DNA of 64,000 bases, taken from the NCBI RefSeq assembly GCF_003462685.1, contig NZ_QRVE01000001.1, positions 1-64,000 of the forward strand. The letters run 5' to 3'. Shown here in pieces: positions 24,786 through 33,307 of the stretch. This DNA comes from Collinsella sp. AF23-4AC (GTDB lineage: Bacteria; Actinomycetota; Coriobacteriia; Coriobacteriales; Coriobacteriaceae). Position numbers and translations under genes: made by a program. Each line of letters starts with the position of its first letter. Within the stretch, counting starts at the first letter, position 1. Under the pieces are notes generated by a model. That model worked only from the letters and a program-made list of their open reading frames with translations. It ran no database searches and was not told the origin of the DNA.

Positions 24786-26336
24786 TTATTTAGCGATATC
24801 GACAGCGCGGCTCTCGCGAATCACGACAACGCGCACCTGACCGGGATACTCCATCTCTTCCTCGATCTGATGGGCGATATCGTGAGCCAGGACCGTGGAC
24901 TGGGCATCGGAGATCTTGTCCGGCTGAACCATGACGTGAACCTCGCGACCAGCCTGCATGGCATAGGTACGCTCGACGCCGTCATGGGAGTTGGCGATCT
25001 CCTCGAGCTTCTCAAGACGCTTGATGTAGTTCTCGGCAGACTCGCGACGGGCACCGGGGCGAGAGGCAGAGACAGCATCGGCGGCCTGTACCAGGACATC
25101 GAGCACCGTGTTAGGGTCGACATCGGCATGGTGAGCCTCGATAGCGTGGACGATAACGGGCTTCTCGCCATAACGGCGGGCCAGCTCGGCACCGATGACG
25201 GCATGCGGGCCCTCGACGTCATGGTCGATTGCCTTGCCCAGGTCGTGCAGCAGGCCGGCGCGCTTGGCAGTCACAACGTCCAGGCCAAGCTCGGAAGCCA
25301 TCACGCCGCACAGATCAGAGACCTCGAGAGAGTGCTGAAGCACGTTCTGACCAAACGAAGTACGGTAGCGCAGGGCACCAAGGGTCTTGACGATCTCGGG
25401 GTGCAGGTCGTGGATGCCGGTATCGAAGGCAGCCTGCTCGCCAGCCTCGCGCACGCGCTGCTGAACCAGGTCAGCGGCCTTGTGATACATCTCCTCGATA
25501 CGGGCAGGGTGAATGCGGCCGTCGGCGATGAGGTTCTCGAGGGCGACACGGGCGGTCTCACGACGGACCGGGTCGAAGCTCGAAAGAACGACGGTCTCGG
25601 GCGTGTCGTCGATCACGAGGTTGACGCCGGAAACCTGCTCGAAGGTCCGGATGTTGCGACCCTCGCGACCGATGATACGGCCCTTGAGGTCATCAGAGGG
25701 AATGTGCACGGAGGTAACGGTGACCTCGGCAGTATGGTCGGCAGCGCAGCGCTGAATCGCCAGAGACAGAATCTCCTGGGCGGTCTTGTGGCACTCGGCG
25801 CGAACCTGCTGCTCGGACTCGCGAATGATCGTGGCAGCCTCGTGGGTGACCTCGCCGCGAACCTTATCGAGGAGCTCCTTGTGGGCGTCCTCGCGGGTAA
25901 GGTCGGCGATACGCTCGAGCTCGGAGGTCTGCTTTGCGCAGAGCTCCTCGAGCTCACGGGAGCGCTTCTCGACCTGACCGGCCTGGCTGGACAGCTGATG
26001 CTCGCGCTTGTCGAGAGCATCGTTGCGGCGATCGAGGGATTCCTCGCGCTGCATCACGCGGTTCTCGAGCGTACGAATCTCGTTCTTACGCTGCTTATCC
26101 TCGGCCTCAGCGGCCTGCTTGTTCTTGATGATCTCCTCTTTAGCCTCGAGCAGAGCCTCTTTTTTGAGGGTCTCGGCCTGACGCTTGGCATCACCGATCA
26201 GGGACTCAGCCTGTGCGTGTGCCGACTGAATCTTTTCGTCGGCCTCGTGAAGACTACCCTGCTTGGCGGTGCGCATGTAGGCAATGGCGGCGATGGCACC
26301 CAAAACGATGCCAACGAGCGCTGCGATGATAGGCAT
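24786..26336 (-). CDS. rny: Ribonuclease Y
   Basis: A 516-residue membrane-anchored endoribonuclease that starts mRNA decay. One N-terminal membrane helix (about 2-22) is followed by a long charged coiled coil (about 25-195). A KH domain comes next ([24 protein letters not shown]) and then the HD domain with catalytic HDLGKAIDH ([18 protein letters not shown]). Start 26336 was chosen because AAGGAG stands five bases before it; a GTG two codons upstream is possible. First gene of the operon ending with hflX. Confidence 0.95.
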   Translation of the reverse strand: MPIIAALVGIVLGAIAAIAYMRTAKQGSLHEADEKIQSAHAQAESLIGDAKRQAETLKKEALLEAKEEIIKNKQAAEAEDKQRKNEIRTLENRVMQREESLDRRNDALDKREHQLSSQAGQVEKRSRELEELCAKQTSELERIADLTREDAHKELLDKVRGEVTHEAATIIRESEQQVRAECHKTAQEILSLAIQRCAADHTAEVTVTSVHIPSDDLKGRIIGREGRNIRTFEQVSGVNLVIDDTPETVVLSSFDPVRRETARVALENLIADGRIHPARIEEMYHKAADLVQQRVREAGEQAAFDTGIHDLHPEIVKTLGALRYRTSFGQNVLQHSLEVSDLCGVMASELGLDVVTAKRAGLLHDLGKAIDHDVEGPHAVIGAELARRYGEKPVIVHAIEAHHADVDPNTVLDVLVQAADAVSASRPGARRESAENYIKRLEKLEEIANSHDGVERTYAMQAGREVHVMVQPDKISDAQSTVLAHDIAHQIEEEMEYPGQVRVVVIRESRAVDIAK

Positions 26337-26342
26337 GCTCAC

Positions 26343-26593
26343 TCCTTTTTATGGATTCGTTACACAACAAAGCGAACCGTCCTTACGAACGGCTCGCGAC
26401 ATTTGAGTAATATGGGCGCAGCTTATGCGGGTCGGATACAGATAAACATATAAACAAACTCATCAAAGATGAGCACATATCACAAAGCAAATGACGCTGT
26501 TTATCGTACGTTGAACCACAACAACTGTCAAATAAATGCCCCCAACACGGCGGCTAAAACACGGTGAACGGCAGGGCCACAAAACGCATACGC
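26343..26593. other. Intergenic region between recX and rny
   Basis: About 250 AT-rich bases holding the rny promoter and leader. A hairpin with 9-bp arms and one mismatch (GCGAACCGT and ACGGCTCGC, about 26373-26398) sits in the leader close to the start and could affect rny expression. No small gene was recognised. Confidence 0.4.
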
Positions 26594-27286
26594 CTAAACC
26601 GCACATTCCTCACGTTCGGCATCGAGACGCGCCTTAACGGCATCGGCGGCGATGTGGTACGAAAAGCCCTTGCCCATCAAAAACCGAACCAGTTTTTCGA
26701 ATCCGCGCGTCTCTGGAACACGCCGCTTGGCGAGCAGGGCTGACGCACGCGCCAAATCGTCCTCGACGGCAAAATAATCCTCGGGATAACCGGGAATGTC
26801 ATCGAGCACGACATGACGGCGCTTGAGCTCGGTCTCGATTTTACGCTGTCCCCAACCGCGCCGCTTGCGTTCCTCGATAAAGTACGAGCAAAAGCGGTTC
26901 TCGTCTAAAAAGCGATACTCGGTGGCGCGCTCGACGGCGAAATCGATCGCGGACTGGTGAAAGCCGTAGCGAGCCAGCTTTTCACGGACCTCACCCGTCG
27001 CATGGTCGCGGCGCGATAACATCTCGGTCACCATGGTAAGTGCACATTTACGCTCGATGAGCTGCACCGCCTCACGAAAGTTATCCCAATCACAGGGAAG
27101 ATCGGGGCGGTTTTTGACATAAAGCCGCGCGACCCGCACGGGGATCCAAATGGACCGCTCAAAACCGCCCTCAAGCTCACAATCGATATGTGCGCAAGGC
27201 TTTTTGGACGCATAGCCGCTCGAGAACGAGGAGGCCGCCTTCTTATCGGGAAAGACGACCGAGGCCTCGGTCACCGTATACGACAT
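26594..27286 (-). CDS. recX: Regulatory protein RecX
   Basis: A 230-residue inhibitor or modulator of RecA filaments, longer than the usual 150-200 residues because of an N-terminal extension of about 75 residues. The three-helix RecX repeats are visible: MLSRRDHATGEVREKLARYG, then YRFLDENRFCSYFIEERKRR with GWGQRKIETELKRR, and a third near the C-terminus (FLMGKGFSYHIAADAVKA). It starts 11 bases after recA and is co-transcribed with it. Confidence 0.9.
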   Translation of the reverse strand: MSYTVTEASVVFPDKKAASSFSSGYASKKPCAHIDCELEGGFERSIWIPVRVARLYVKNRPDLPCDWDNFREAVQLIERKCALTMVTEMLSRRDHATGEVREKLARYGFHQSAIDFAVERATEYRFLDENRFCSYFIEERKRRGWGQRKIETELKRRHVVLDDIPGYPEDYFAVEDDLARASALLAKRRVPETRGFEKLVRFLMGKGFSYHIAADAVKARLDAEREECAV

Positions 27287-27297
27287 GAGCGTAACCG

Positions 27298-28446
27298 CTA
27301 CTCGTCGTCATCATCGAGCATGGCGGAACCATCGATGGCGTAAAGCTCGTCAAACTCCTCAGGCGCAGGCTGATCGGTCAGCTCGACCTCGGATGGAGCA
27401 TCGTCATCAAACTCAAGCCCGCAGGCAAGGCGGACCTTATGCTCAATCTCGTCGGCGCAATCGGGGTGTTCGCGCAGAAACGCCTTGGCGGCCTCGCGAC
27501 CGTTGCCGAGCTTGTCCTCGCCATAGGCAAACCAGGAGCCCATCTTCTTGCAGATGCCGCACTCGACAGCCATGTCCAGAATCGAGCCCTCCTTAGAGAT
27601 GCCCGTACCGTACATGATGTCAAACTCAGCAGAACGGAACGGAGCTGCCACCTTGTTCTTAACGACCTTGGCGCGCACGCGGTTACCGATAACCTCATCC
27701 TTAAGCTTAATGCTGTCGATGCGGCGAATGTCGATACGCACCGAAGAGAAGAACTTAAGGGCGCGGCCGCCCGTCGTGGTCTCGGGGTTGCCGAACATGA
27801 CGCCGATCTTCTCTCGCAGCTGGTTAATGAAGATGCATGTCGTGTTGGACTTGGACAGCGAGCCGGCGAGCTTGCGGAGCGCCTGACTCATCAGGCGAGC
27901 TTGCAAACCGACCGTGGTATCGCCGATCTCTCCCTCGATCTCGGCACGCGGCGTCAGCGCGGCGACGGAGTCGACGACGATGGCATCGATGGCGCCGGAA
28001 CGCACGAGCATGTCAACAATCTCGAGCGCCTGCTCACCCGTATCGGGTTGGGAAATCAGTACCTCGTCGATATCCACGCCAATGCGCGCGGCATACGTGG
28101 GATCGAGCGCGTGCTCGGCATCGATAAATGCCACCACGCCACCCATTGCCTGAGCCTCGGCCAGGATCTCGAGCGAAAGCGTCGTCTTACCGGAGGACTC
28201 AGGACCGTAGATCTCGACGATACGGCCGCGCGGCACACCGCCGATACCAAGAGCGGCATCGAGGGCCAGAGCCCCCGTGGGAATGGCCTCGACCTCGAGC
28301 TCGGGACCACCGTCGCCGTACCTCATGATGGAACCCTGGCCGAATTTCTTCTCGATCTCTGCCTTGGTGGTGGCGATCATCTCATCGCGCTCTTTACCCG
28401 TCGTGCGAGCATGAACGGTACGTACGGGACCTGAATTCTTGGCCAT
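27298..28446 (-). CDS. recA: Recombinase RecA
   Basis: A 382-residue DNA strand-exchange protein. Walker [11 protein letters not shown] at 81-90, catalytic Glu in [10 protein letters not shown], Walker [18 protein letters not shown], the L2 region [20 protein letters not shown], and an acidic C-terminal tail (from about 345). It activates LexA cleavage and acts in recombination and natural transformation. The ATG at 28446 with GAGGAGGG-type site gives the canonical start (MAKNSG). Its promoter contains an SOS box, and 11-bp-periodic repeats lie further upstream. Confidence 0.97.
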   Translation of the reverse strand: MAKNSGPVRTVHARTTGKERDEMIATTKAEIEKKFGQGSIMRYGDGGPELEVEAIPTGALALDAALGIGGVPRGRIVEIYGPESSGKTTLSLEILAEAQAMGGVVAFIDAEHALDPTYAARIGVDIDEVLISQPDTGEQALEIVDMLVRSGAIDAIVVDSVAALTPRAEIEGEIGDTTVGLQARLMSQALRKLAGSLSKSNTTCIFINQLREKIGVMFGNPETTTGGRALKFFSSVRIDIRRIDSIKLKDEVIGNRVRAKVVKNKVAAPFRSAEFDIMYGTGISKEGSILDMAVECGICKKMGSWFAYGEDKLGNGREAAKAFLREHPDCADEIEHKVRLACGLEFDDDAPSEVELTDQPAPEEFDELYAIDGSAMLDDDDE

Positions 28447-28476
28447 GAATAGCCCTCCTCTTAACAACCTGCATCG

Positions 28477-28505
28477 ATAATAAACGAACGGCTGTTCGTG
28501 GTCAA
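28477..28505 (-). promoter_or_regulatory. recA promoter with SOS box in the spacer
   Basis: On the minus strand: -35 TTGACC (28500-28505), a 17-base spacer and -10 TATTAT (28477-28482). The perfect LexA box CGAAC-N4-GTTCG occupies 28485-28498 within the spacer. LexA binding would exclude RNA polymerase directly. Confidence 0.85.
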
Positions 28506-28540
28506 CCGTTCAGGCCAATCATATGCAGTCGACCTTTCCA

Positions 28541-28600
28541 AAACCCAACCAAACGCCGACCAAACACTGACCAAATGCTTGACCATATAGGGCCAAATAT
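28541..28600 (-). repeat. Direct TTTGGT repeats with 11-bp period upstream of recA
   Basis: On the minus strand TTTGGTCAGTG-TTTGGTCGGCG-TTTGGTTGGG repeats with an 11-base period (anchor bases at 28547, 28558, 28569 and, with a 12-base step, 28581). The array sits about 40-95 bases upstream of the recA -35 box. A related repeat is found upstream of comEA. Confidence 0.6.
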
Positions 28601-28672
28601 GAACAAGGCAGGCAAAAATACGTCTACAACCAGCACATACGCCAAATGTGCCTAAGGTCCCTATCTCCACAA

Positions 28673-28696
28673 TTAAGGGGCCCTAAGGCCCCTTAA
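28673..28696. terminator. Hairpin after cinA
   Basis: TTAAGGGGCC and GGCCCCTTAA form a 10-bp stem with a short loop, 8 bases past the cinA stop. No clear T-run follows on the minus strand, so it may be a weak terminator or a processing hairpin that separates cinA from recA. Confidence 0.5.
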
Positions 28697-28703
28697 AACA
28701 CGT

Positions 28704-29234
28704 CTATTCCATAGAGTTGAGCACAAGGGCAATGCGTCCCAATGCCTCCGCGACCGCATGGGCACGAACACACGAACGGTCGCCCTCATAGTGGCAGCGC
28801 ACAGAGTCCACGACCGGCACTTCCCCATCAGCCGCGCGATACGCCCAGCCAATATAGAAAGTGCCAGCCGGATCGTCCTCAGTGCCGCCGCCGGGGCCGG
28901 CATAGCCCGTTGCGCTCACTGCAATATCGCTCTGATACAGCTCCAGCGAACCCGCCGCCATCTCGCGCGCGGTCTGATGCGACACCGCGGTATAGCGGTC
29001 GAGCGTCTCCTGCTCAACACCCAAAACGCGATGCTTAATCTCATCGCAGTAGGTCACCGCACCGCCACGCAGCACCGCCGAGGCACCCGGGATATCGGCA
29101 ATCGTCGAGGCGATCATACCAGCCGTCAGCGACTCAGCCGTCGAAACCGTCACGCCCCGAGCGCTCGCGCGCTCGACAATATCACGCGCCAGCTCCTCAT
29201 TATGTGCGGAAATCTGCTCAAAAAAGTCCGTCAT
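28704..29234 (-). CDS. cinA: CinA C-terminal domain protein (nicotinamide-nucleotide amidase)
   Basis: A 176-residue single-domain form of CinA, equivalent to PncC, which deamidates nicotinamide mononucleotide. Seen: VSTAESLTAGMIASTIADIPGAS, then YCDEIKHRVLGV and SATGYAGPGGGTEDDPAGTFYIG. The N-terminal molybdopterin-like domain of full-length CinA is missing. Between pgsA and recA, the position cinA has in many Firmicutes. ATG at 29234 is used; a GTG two codons upstream is also possible. Confidence 0.9.
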   Translation of the reverse strand: MTDFFEQISAHNEELARDIVERASARGVTVSTAESLTAGMIASTIADIPGASAVLRGGAVTYCDEIKHRVLGVEQETLDRYTAVSHQTAREMAAGSLELYQSDIAVSATGYAGPGGGTEDDPAGTFYIGWAYRAADGEVPVVDSVRCHYEGDRSCVRAHAVAEALGRIALVLNSME

Positions 29235-29246
29235 ACCCACCAGGAC

Positions 29247-29885
29247 CTAGACCGAAAAGACGATCTTGCGGCAGTTCCAGAAGTACTGGGCGCCCGAGAT
29301 AACGGTCAGGACAACGGCAACGGCGTACAGGAAGCGCGACACCGAGTAGATGCCGAGCGTCAGCGCCACCGGGCCAAGGTGCAAGCCGGCCATCGCAAAA
29401 ACGCACAGGTAACCGCAGATGGAGACCATCGTGGTTGCCGTCTTGTACTTGCCGAGCTTATCGGCCGCAACGACCACACCGGCCGCACTCGCAACCATGC
29501 GAAGGGCGCTCACCAGAAGCTCACGGAACAGGATGATGAACACCGACCACACGGTTACGGCACCAAAGTCCAAGAACAGCAGCAGGGCCGAGAACACGAG
29601 CAGCTTATCGGCGATGGGGTCCAAGAATTTACCGAAGTCGGTGATCTCGTTGCGTGAACGAGCCAGATAACCGTCGACCTTATCGGTGCACGACAGGATC
29701 ACATACAGAATGAAGGCAGCGGCGGCGAGCGGACCGTCGAAGGTGCTCCAATCCGTACCGGCAACGCTCGTGTGAGAAAGCGCCGAGACGATCATGAACA
29801 CCGGGATAAAGACGATGCGCACGCACGTCACGATGTTGGCGGGCGTCCAGACACTCGTCAGTTCCTTATTGCTCTCGTTAGCCAC
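29247..29885 (-). CDS. pgsA: CDP-diacylglycerol--glycerol-3-phosphate 3-phosphatidyltransferase
   Basis: A 212-residue membrane enzyme making phosphatidylglycerol phosphate. The family motif is complete: TDKVDGYLARSRNEI, then FGKFLDPIADKLLV (D-G-x2-A-R, G-x3-D-x3-D). Opening WTPANIVTCVRIVFIP is typical of PgsA. About five membrane helices. It lies between rimO (9 bases upstream) and cinA (12 bases downstream) on the same strand, a position common for pgsA. A second, more divergent family member is at 8334-9038. Confidence 0.93.
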   Translation of the reverse strand: MANESNKELTSVWTPANIVTCVRIVFIPVFMIVSALSHTSVAGTDWSTFDGPLAAAAFILYVILSCTDKVDGYLARSRNEITDFGKFLDPIADKLLVFSALLLFLDFGAVTVWSVFIILFRELLVSALRMVASAAGVVVAADKLGKYKTATTMVSICGYLCVFAMAGLHLGPVALTLGIYSVSRFLYAVAVVLTVISGAQYFWNCRKIVFSV

Positions 29886-29894
29886 GACGCTCTC

Positions 29895-31244
29895 CTACTC
29901 CACAACATGGCCGATAAGCTCATAGCAGAAGCTATCGGTAAACTCGACAGTCAGAATATCGCCCACGGACGCCTCGCTGGCGTCCAAGTGCACCGCGCCA
30001 TCGGAATCGGGCGCCTGGAACCAGGCATGGCCGATCAGCTCGGCGCCGTCCTCGGTCTCCTCGATGCCGTCGACGATCACCTGGGCGCGCTCGCCCACAT
30101 GTGCGGCGGTGGCGGCAAAACCGAGCGACTCGGCCAGGTCCATGGCCTCCTGGGCGCGCTCGAGCTTGACCTCTTCGTCGACCTGACCCTCCATCTTAGC
30201 GGCCAGGCTGCCCTCCTCCTGCGAGTATGCAAAGACGCTCGTGTAGTCAAAGCCGACGGTGTCCATAAAGTCGATAAGGTCGCGGAACTCGTCGTCGGTC
30301 TCGGTCGGGAAACCGACCATGGCCGTGGAACGGATTACGATGCCGGGGATGCGCTCACGCAGATCGCGGAACAGGTCCTCGAGCTCTTGGCGCGAACCGG
30401 AGCGACGCATGGCCTTAAGGATGCGTGCATCGCAGTGCTGCACGGGAATATCGATATAGGGCAGCACCTCGGGGGTATCGCGAATCGTCTCGATAAGCTC
30501 GTCAGTCATGCCCTCGGGCTGCAGGTAGAGAACGCGGACCCAGACGTTCTGCGGACGCACGGCCTCGGCGACGGCGCGCAGCAGCTGTGCCAGATTGCGC
30601 GGCGAGCCCTCGGCGACGTCATCATCCGCAAAGTCGGTGCCCCAGATGCCCGTGTCCTGGCCGATCAGCACGATCTCTCGCACGCCACCGGCAACCAAGT
30701 CGCGCACCTCGGAAATAATGCTCTCGGCACTACGCGAGTGATAGCGGCCGCGGATGTAGGGAATCATGCAGAAGCTGCAGAAGCGGTTGCAGCCATCGGA
30801 AATCTTGACATAAGCAACGGCACCCTCGACGGTACGCTTGACCTGCGGGATATAGGCTGCGATCTCACGCTCGACACCCAGCACGCCATCGATGACCGCC
30901 ACGATGCCGTCCTCCTCGTCGGCCTTCACAAAGGCCGCGACCTCGGGCAGCTCGTCAGGCAGGTCGTCGCCATAGCGCGACGGCACACAGCCGCACATGA
31001 CGATGGGACAAGAACGAACGCCGTCCTGAACCTCGTTGGCGAGCTCGAGCGTGGTCTCGATGCTCTCGGACGTTGCAGAGGCGAGGAACGAGCATGTATT
31101 GACGATGGCGATATCGGCATCCTGTGGGTCGAATGCCTCCTCGTAGCCCGCGGCGGTCAAAAGAGAACGCATGCGGTCGGTGTCAACCTCGTTCTTAGCG
31201 CACCCGAGGGTAATGTAGAGCACGGAGCCCAGCGGTGTAACCAT
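29895..31244 (-). CDS. rimO: Ribosomal protein S12 methylthiotransferase RimO
   Basis: A 449-residue radical-SAM enzyme that methylthiolates the conserved aspartate of ribosomal protein S12. MTTase domain: ITLGCAKNEVDTDRM, NTCSFLASATSES and IVMCGCVPSRYG. Radical-SAM cluster: CNRFCSFCMIPYIRGRYHSR. C-terminal TRAM domain rich in acidic residues. The GCAKN-VD motif separates it from MiaB (GCQMN) and MtaB (GCRVN). Confidence 0.95.
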   Translation of the reverse strand: MVTPLGSVLYITLGCAKNEVDTDRMRSLLTAAGYEEAFDPQDADIAIVNTCSFLASATSESIETTLELANEVQDGVRSCPIVMCGCVPSRYGDDLPDELPEVAAFVKADEEDGIVAVIDGVLGVEREIAAYIPQVKRTVEGAVAYVKISDGCNRFCSFCMIPYIRGRYHSRSAESIISEVRDLVAGGVREIVLIGQDTGIWGTDFADDDVAEGSPRNLAQLLRAVAEAVRPQNVWVRVLYLQPEGMTDELIETIRDTPEVLPYIDIPVQHCDARILKAMRRSGSRQELEDLFRDLRERIPGIVIRSTAMVGFPTETDDEFRDLIDFMDTVGFDYTSVFAYSQEEGSLAAKMEGQVDEEVKLERAQEAMDLAESLGFAATAAHVGERAQVIVDGIEETEDGAELIGHAWFQAPDSDGAVHLDASEASVGDILTVEFTDSFCYELIGHVVE

Positions 31245-31271
31245 GTTGGAGAGCGGTCCTTTCGAATGATA

Positions 31272-31769
31272 TTAGCGGTAGTTGGTGAACTGCAGCGGCT
31301 GGCCGTAGTCCTGGTCGCGCAGGAACTGGATCACGGTCTGCAACGCGTCCTTCGAAGCAGAGGAAACACGCAGCTTGTCGGCCTCGATGGTCACCTTGAC
31401 CTTGAGCTTTTGGTCCTTGATGTCCTTGTTGATCTTCTTGGCGGTCGCCTGGTCGATACCCTCGACGATATGGCCGAGCACGCGCACGGTGCCGCCCGAT
31501 GCCGCCTGCGGAGCATCCCACGAGACAGCCTTGAGGTCGATGCCGCGCTTGATGAGCTTGGAGCTCAGCACATCGATGATCTGCTTGGAGACAAAGTCGG
31601 CCGGGGCGTTGATCGTAAAGAGCTTGTCGCCCTTCGAAAGCTCGATCGCGGCGCCGGAATCCTTCAGGTCATAGCGCTGGGAAATCTCGCGCGTGGTCTG
31701 CTGGAAGGCGTTGTCGACCTCTTGCATGTTGACCTCGGACACGACGTCGAAGCTGGAATCTTTAGCCAT
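31272..31769 (-). CDS. yajQ: YajQ family nucleotide-binding protein
   Basis: A 165-residue protein of the YajQ family with two ferredoxin-like halves. Seen: FDVVSEVNMQEVDNAFQQTTREIS, then RYDLKDSGAAIE, KQIIDVLSSKLIKRGIDLK and the C-terminal FLRDQDYGQPLQFTNYR. Some members bind cyclic di-GMP or RNA; the role here is unknown. 26 bases downstream of the rodZ-like gene. Confidence 0.92.
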   Translation of the reverse strand: MAKDSSFDVVSEVNMQEVDNAFQQTTREISQRYDLKDSGAAIELSKGDKLFTINAPADFVSKQIIDVLSSKLIKRGIDLKAVSWDAPQAASGGTVRVLGHIVEGIDQATAKKINKDIKDQKLKVKVTIEADKLRVSSASKDALQTVIQFLRDQDYGQPLQFTNYR

Positions 31770-31795
31770 GATATTTCCTTTCGCGTACGAGCGGC

Positions 31796-33307
31796 TTAGT
31801 AGCTATCGTACGAATAGTCGGTAGAATCGGTGGGCGTCTGACCGTCAGTTGCGGTATCGGTGCCATCCGTGGACTGGGCATCGGTGCCGTCGGTGGTGTC
31901 GTTACCATCGGTGGCGTCGGCACCATCAGAACTTTCACCATTCTCGGAATCAGTCGTCTCCTTCTTGGGAACGGTGATCGTCACACGCGCCACGCCGGAG
32001 GTCTTGGTATCGTAACGGACCTTTTCACCGTTCTTGGTAACGGTGACATCGGAAGGCTTGGACGTGGTGATCTCGATCGAGGACTCGGGCGTGTACTCTT
32101 GCTCAAAGGGGCCAGTCGCCTGGGCGCCATAGACCGACTTGCCGTCGACCTTGACCTCAATCCACGCGGTCTTTCCCTTGGCAACGGAGACCTTGACCTT
32201 CGTAACCTCGTTCTCTTCCTTCTTGGCCGTCGTCTTGGTAGCGTCCGAATCAGTCGACTCATCCGTCGCCTCATCGGCGTCTTCGTCCTCGTCGACCGTT
32301 TCGGTCTTCTTAGAAGACTTCTTAGTCGTCGTCTTGGTGGCAGTGGGCGTCTCGGGCGTGGTCTCGGGCGCCGAAGATGCGCAGCCGCGCAGAAGCACCA
32401 CGATGAGCACGATCAGCAGCAGCGCAACGGCGCCGATGCCGGTGTAGACGATACGCGGATCGAGCCCGGTGTTTTGAGGAGTACGTGATCCGCCGCGTCC
32501 GCGACTGGAACTGCTGCGGCCGCCTCCCTGAGGCATACGACCACGATTGCTATCGGAACGGCCGCGATAGCCACCCTGGCCCTGAAGGCCGCGCTGACCC
32601 GAGCGGGGCGCAAGTTCACCGCGGCCTTGATAGCCACGCTGGCCCGAACGCGGAGCCGAAGAGCGCTGGCCATACGGCTGTGATTGAGAGCGAAGACGCG
32701 GCGTCACCTGCGTGGTATCGGCATCCGCATAGCCACCGCGAGAGCGTCCCGTAGAGGCACCACGGTAACCGCGATCGGAATAGCCGCCGTCGCCGTAGCC
32801 GGCACGAGGGTCACGCGCCACGCCTCGGGCAGCGGGAAGTGCACGGTCCTCGGGCATCGGCGTACTGCGGAACCGGTCACGCTGTGAGCGAATCTCTTCG
32901 CCCGAACCCGTCTCGGTAATATAACCGGCCTGCTGAGGACGCTGTCCATAGCGGGTCGAACGACCGCCCTGAACCATCAGGAAGCGCCCGTTTTCGACCG
33001 AGGAACGCGAATTGACGTAGCCGGCGGCGTCCTGAAAACGACCGCCCTGCTGCGACGTCTCGCGTTCGTATGCCATCAGATCGTCAAAGTAGGCATTGAC
33101 GACCTCGCGCGGATTGAGGCCCAAAAAGCGAGCATAGCTCGAAATCATGCCCTGCGCATAGCCGCGCGGCGGCATCGAAGCAAAGTTACCGGTCTCGAAA
33201 AACTCGATGATCTGCGGCCTGATTTTGATGGTGTTGGCGACTTGCTGAATGGAAAGGCCCATACGGCGACGCTGCTCAAGCAGCATGTCACCAAAGCGTG
33301 CAGCCAT
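31796..33307 (-). CDS. rodZ: RodZ-like helix-turn-helix membrane protein with long disordered regions
   Basis: A 503-residue protein, longer than typical RodZ (about 300-350). N-terminal Xre-type helix-turn-helix with the RodZ pattern (residues about 5-75: LLEQRRRMGLSIQQVANTIK, then YAQGMISSYARFLGLNP). Next comes a long Arg/Gly/Ser/Gln-rich disordered region (about 90-275), one membrane segment (about 285-305) and a Thr/Lys/Asp-rich spacer. A DUF4115-like beta domain follows (about 365-440; KVSVAKGKTAWIEVKVDGKS). The last 60 residues are almost only Thr, Asp, Gly and Ser. RodZ links MreB filaments to the wall machinery. Start overlaps the ftsK stop (TGATG). Confidence 0.8.
   Translation of the reverse strand: MAARFGDMLLEQRRRMGLSIQQVANTIKIRPQIIEFFETGNFASMPPRGYAQGMISSYARFLGLNPREVVNAYFDDLMAYERETSQQGGRFQDAAGYVNSRSSVENGRFLMVQGGRSTRYGQRPQQAGYITETGSGEEIRSQRDRFRSTPMPEDRALPAARGVARDPRAGYGDGGYSDRGYRGASTGRSRGGYADADTTQVTPRLRSQSQPYGQRSSAPRSGQRGYQGRGELAPRSGQRGLQGQGGYRGRSDSNRGRMPQGGGRSSSSRGRGGSRTPQNTGLDPRIVYTGIGAVALLLIVLIVVLLRGCASSAPETTPETPTATKTTTKKSSKKTETVDEDEDADEATDESTDSDATKTTAKKEENEVTKVKVSVAKGKTAWIEVKVDGKSVYGAQATGPFEQEYTPESSIEITTSKPSDVTVTKNGEKVRYDTKTSGVARVTITVPKKETTDSENGESSDGADATDGNDTTDGTDAQSTDGTDTATDGQTPTDSTDYSYDSY

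Noticed and set aside
26343..26593. tRNA-like hairpin upstream of rny
   Set aside because: Only a single imperfect stem-loop is present, with no cloverleaf or T-loop sequence.
28541..28600. CRISPR-like repeat array upstream of recA
   Set aside because: Repeat units are 6-7 bases with an 11-base period and no spacers of 30 bases. It fits a protein-binding array.
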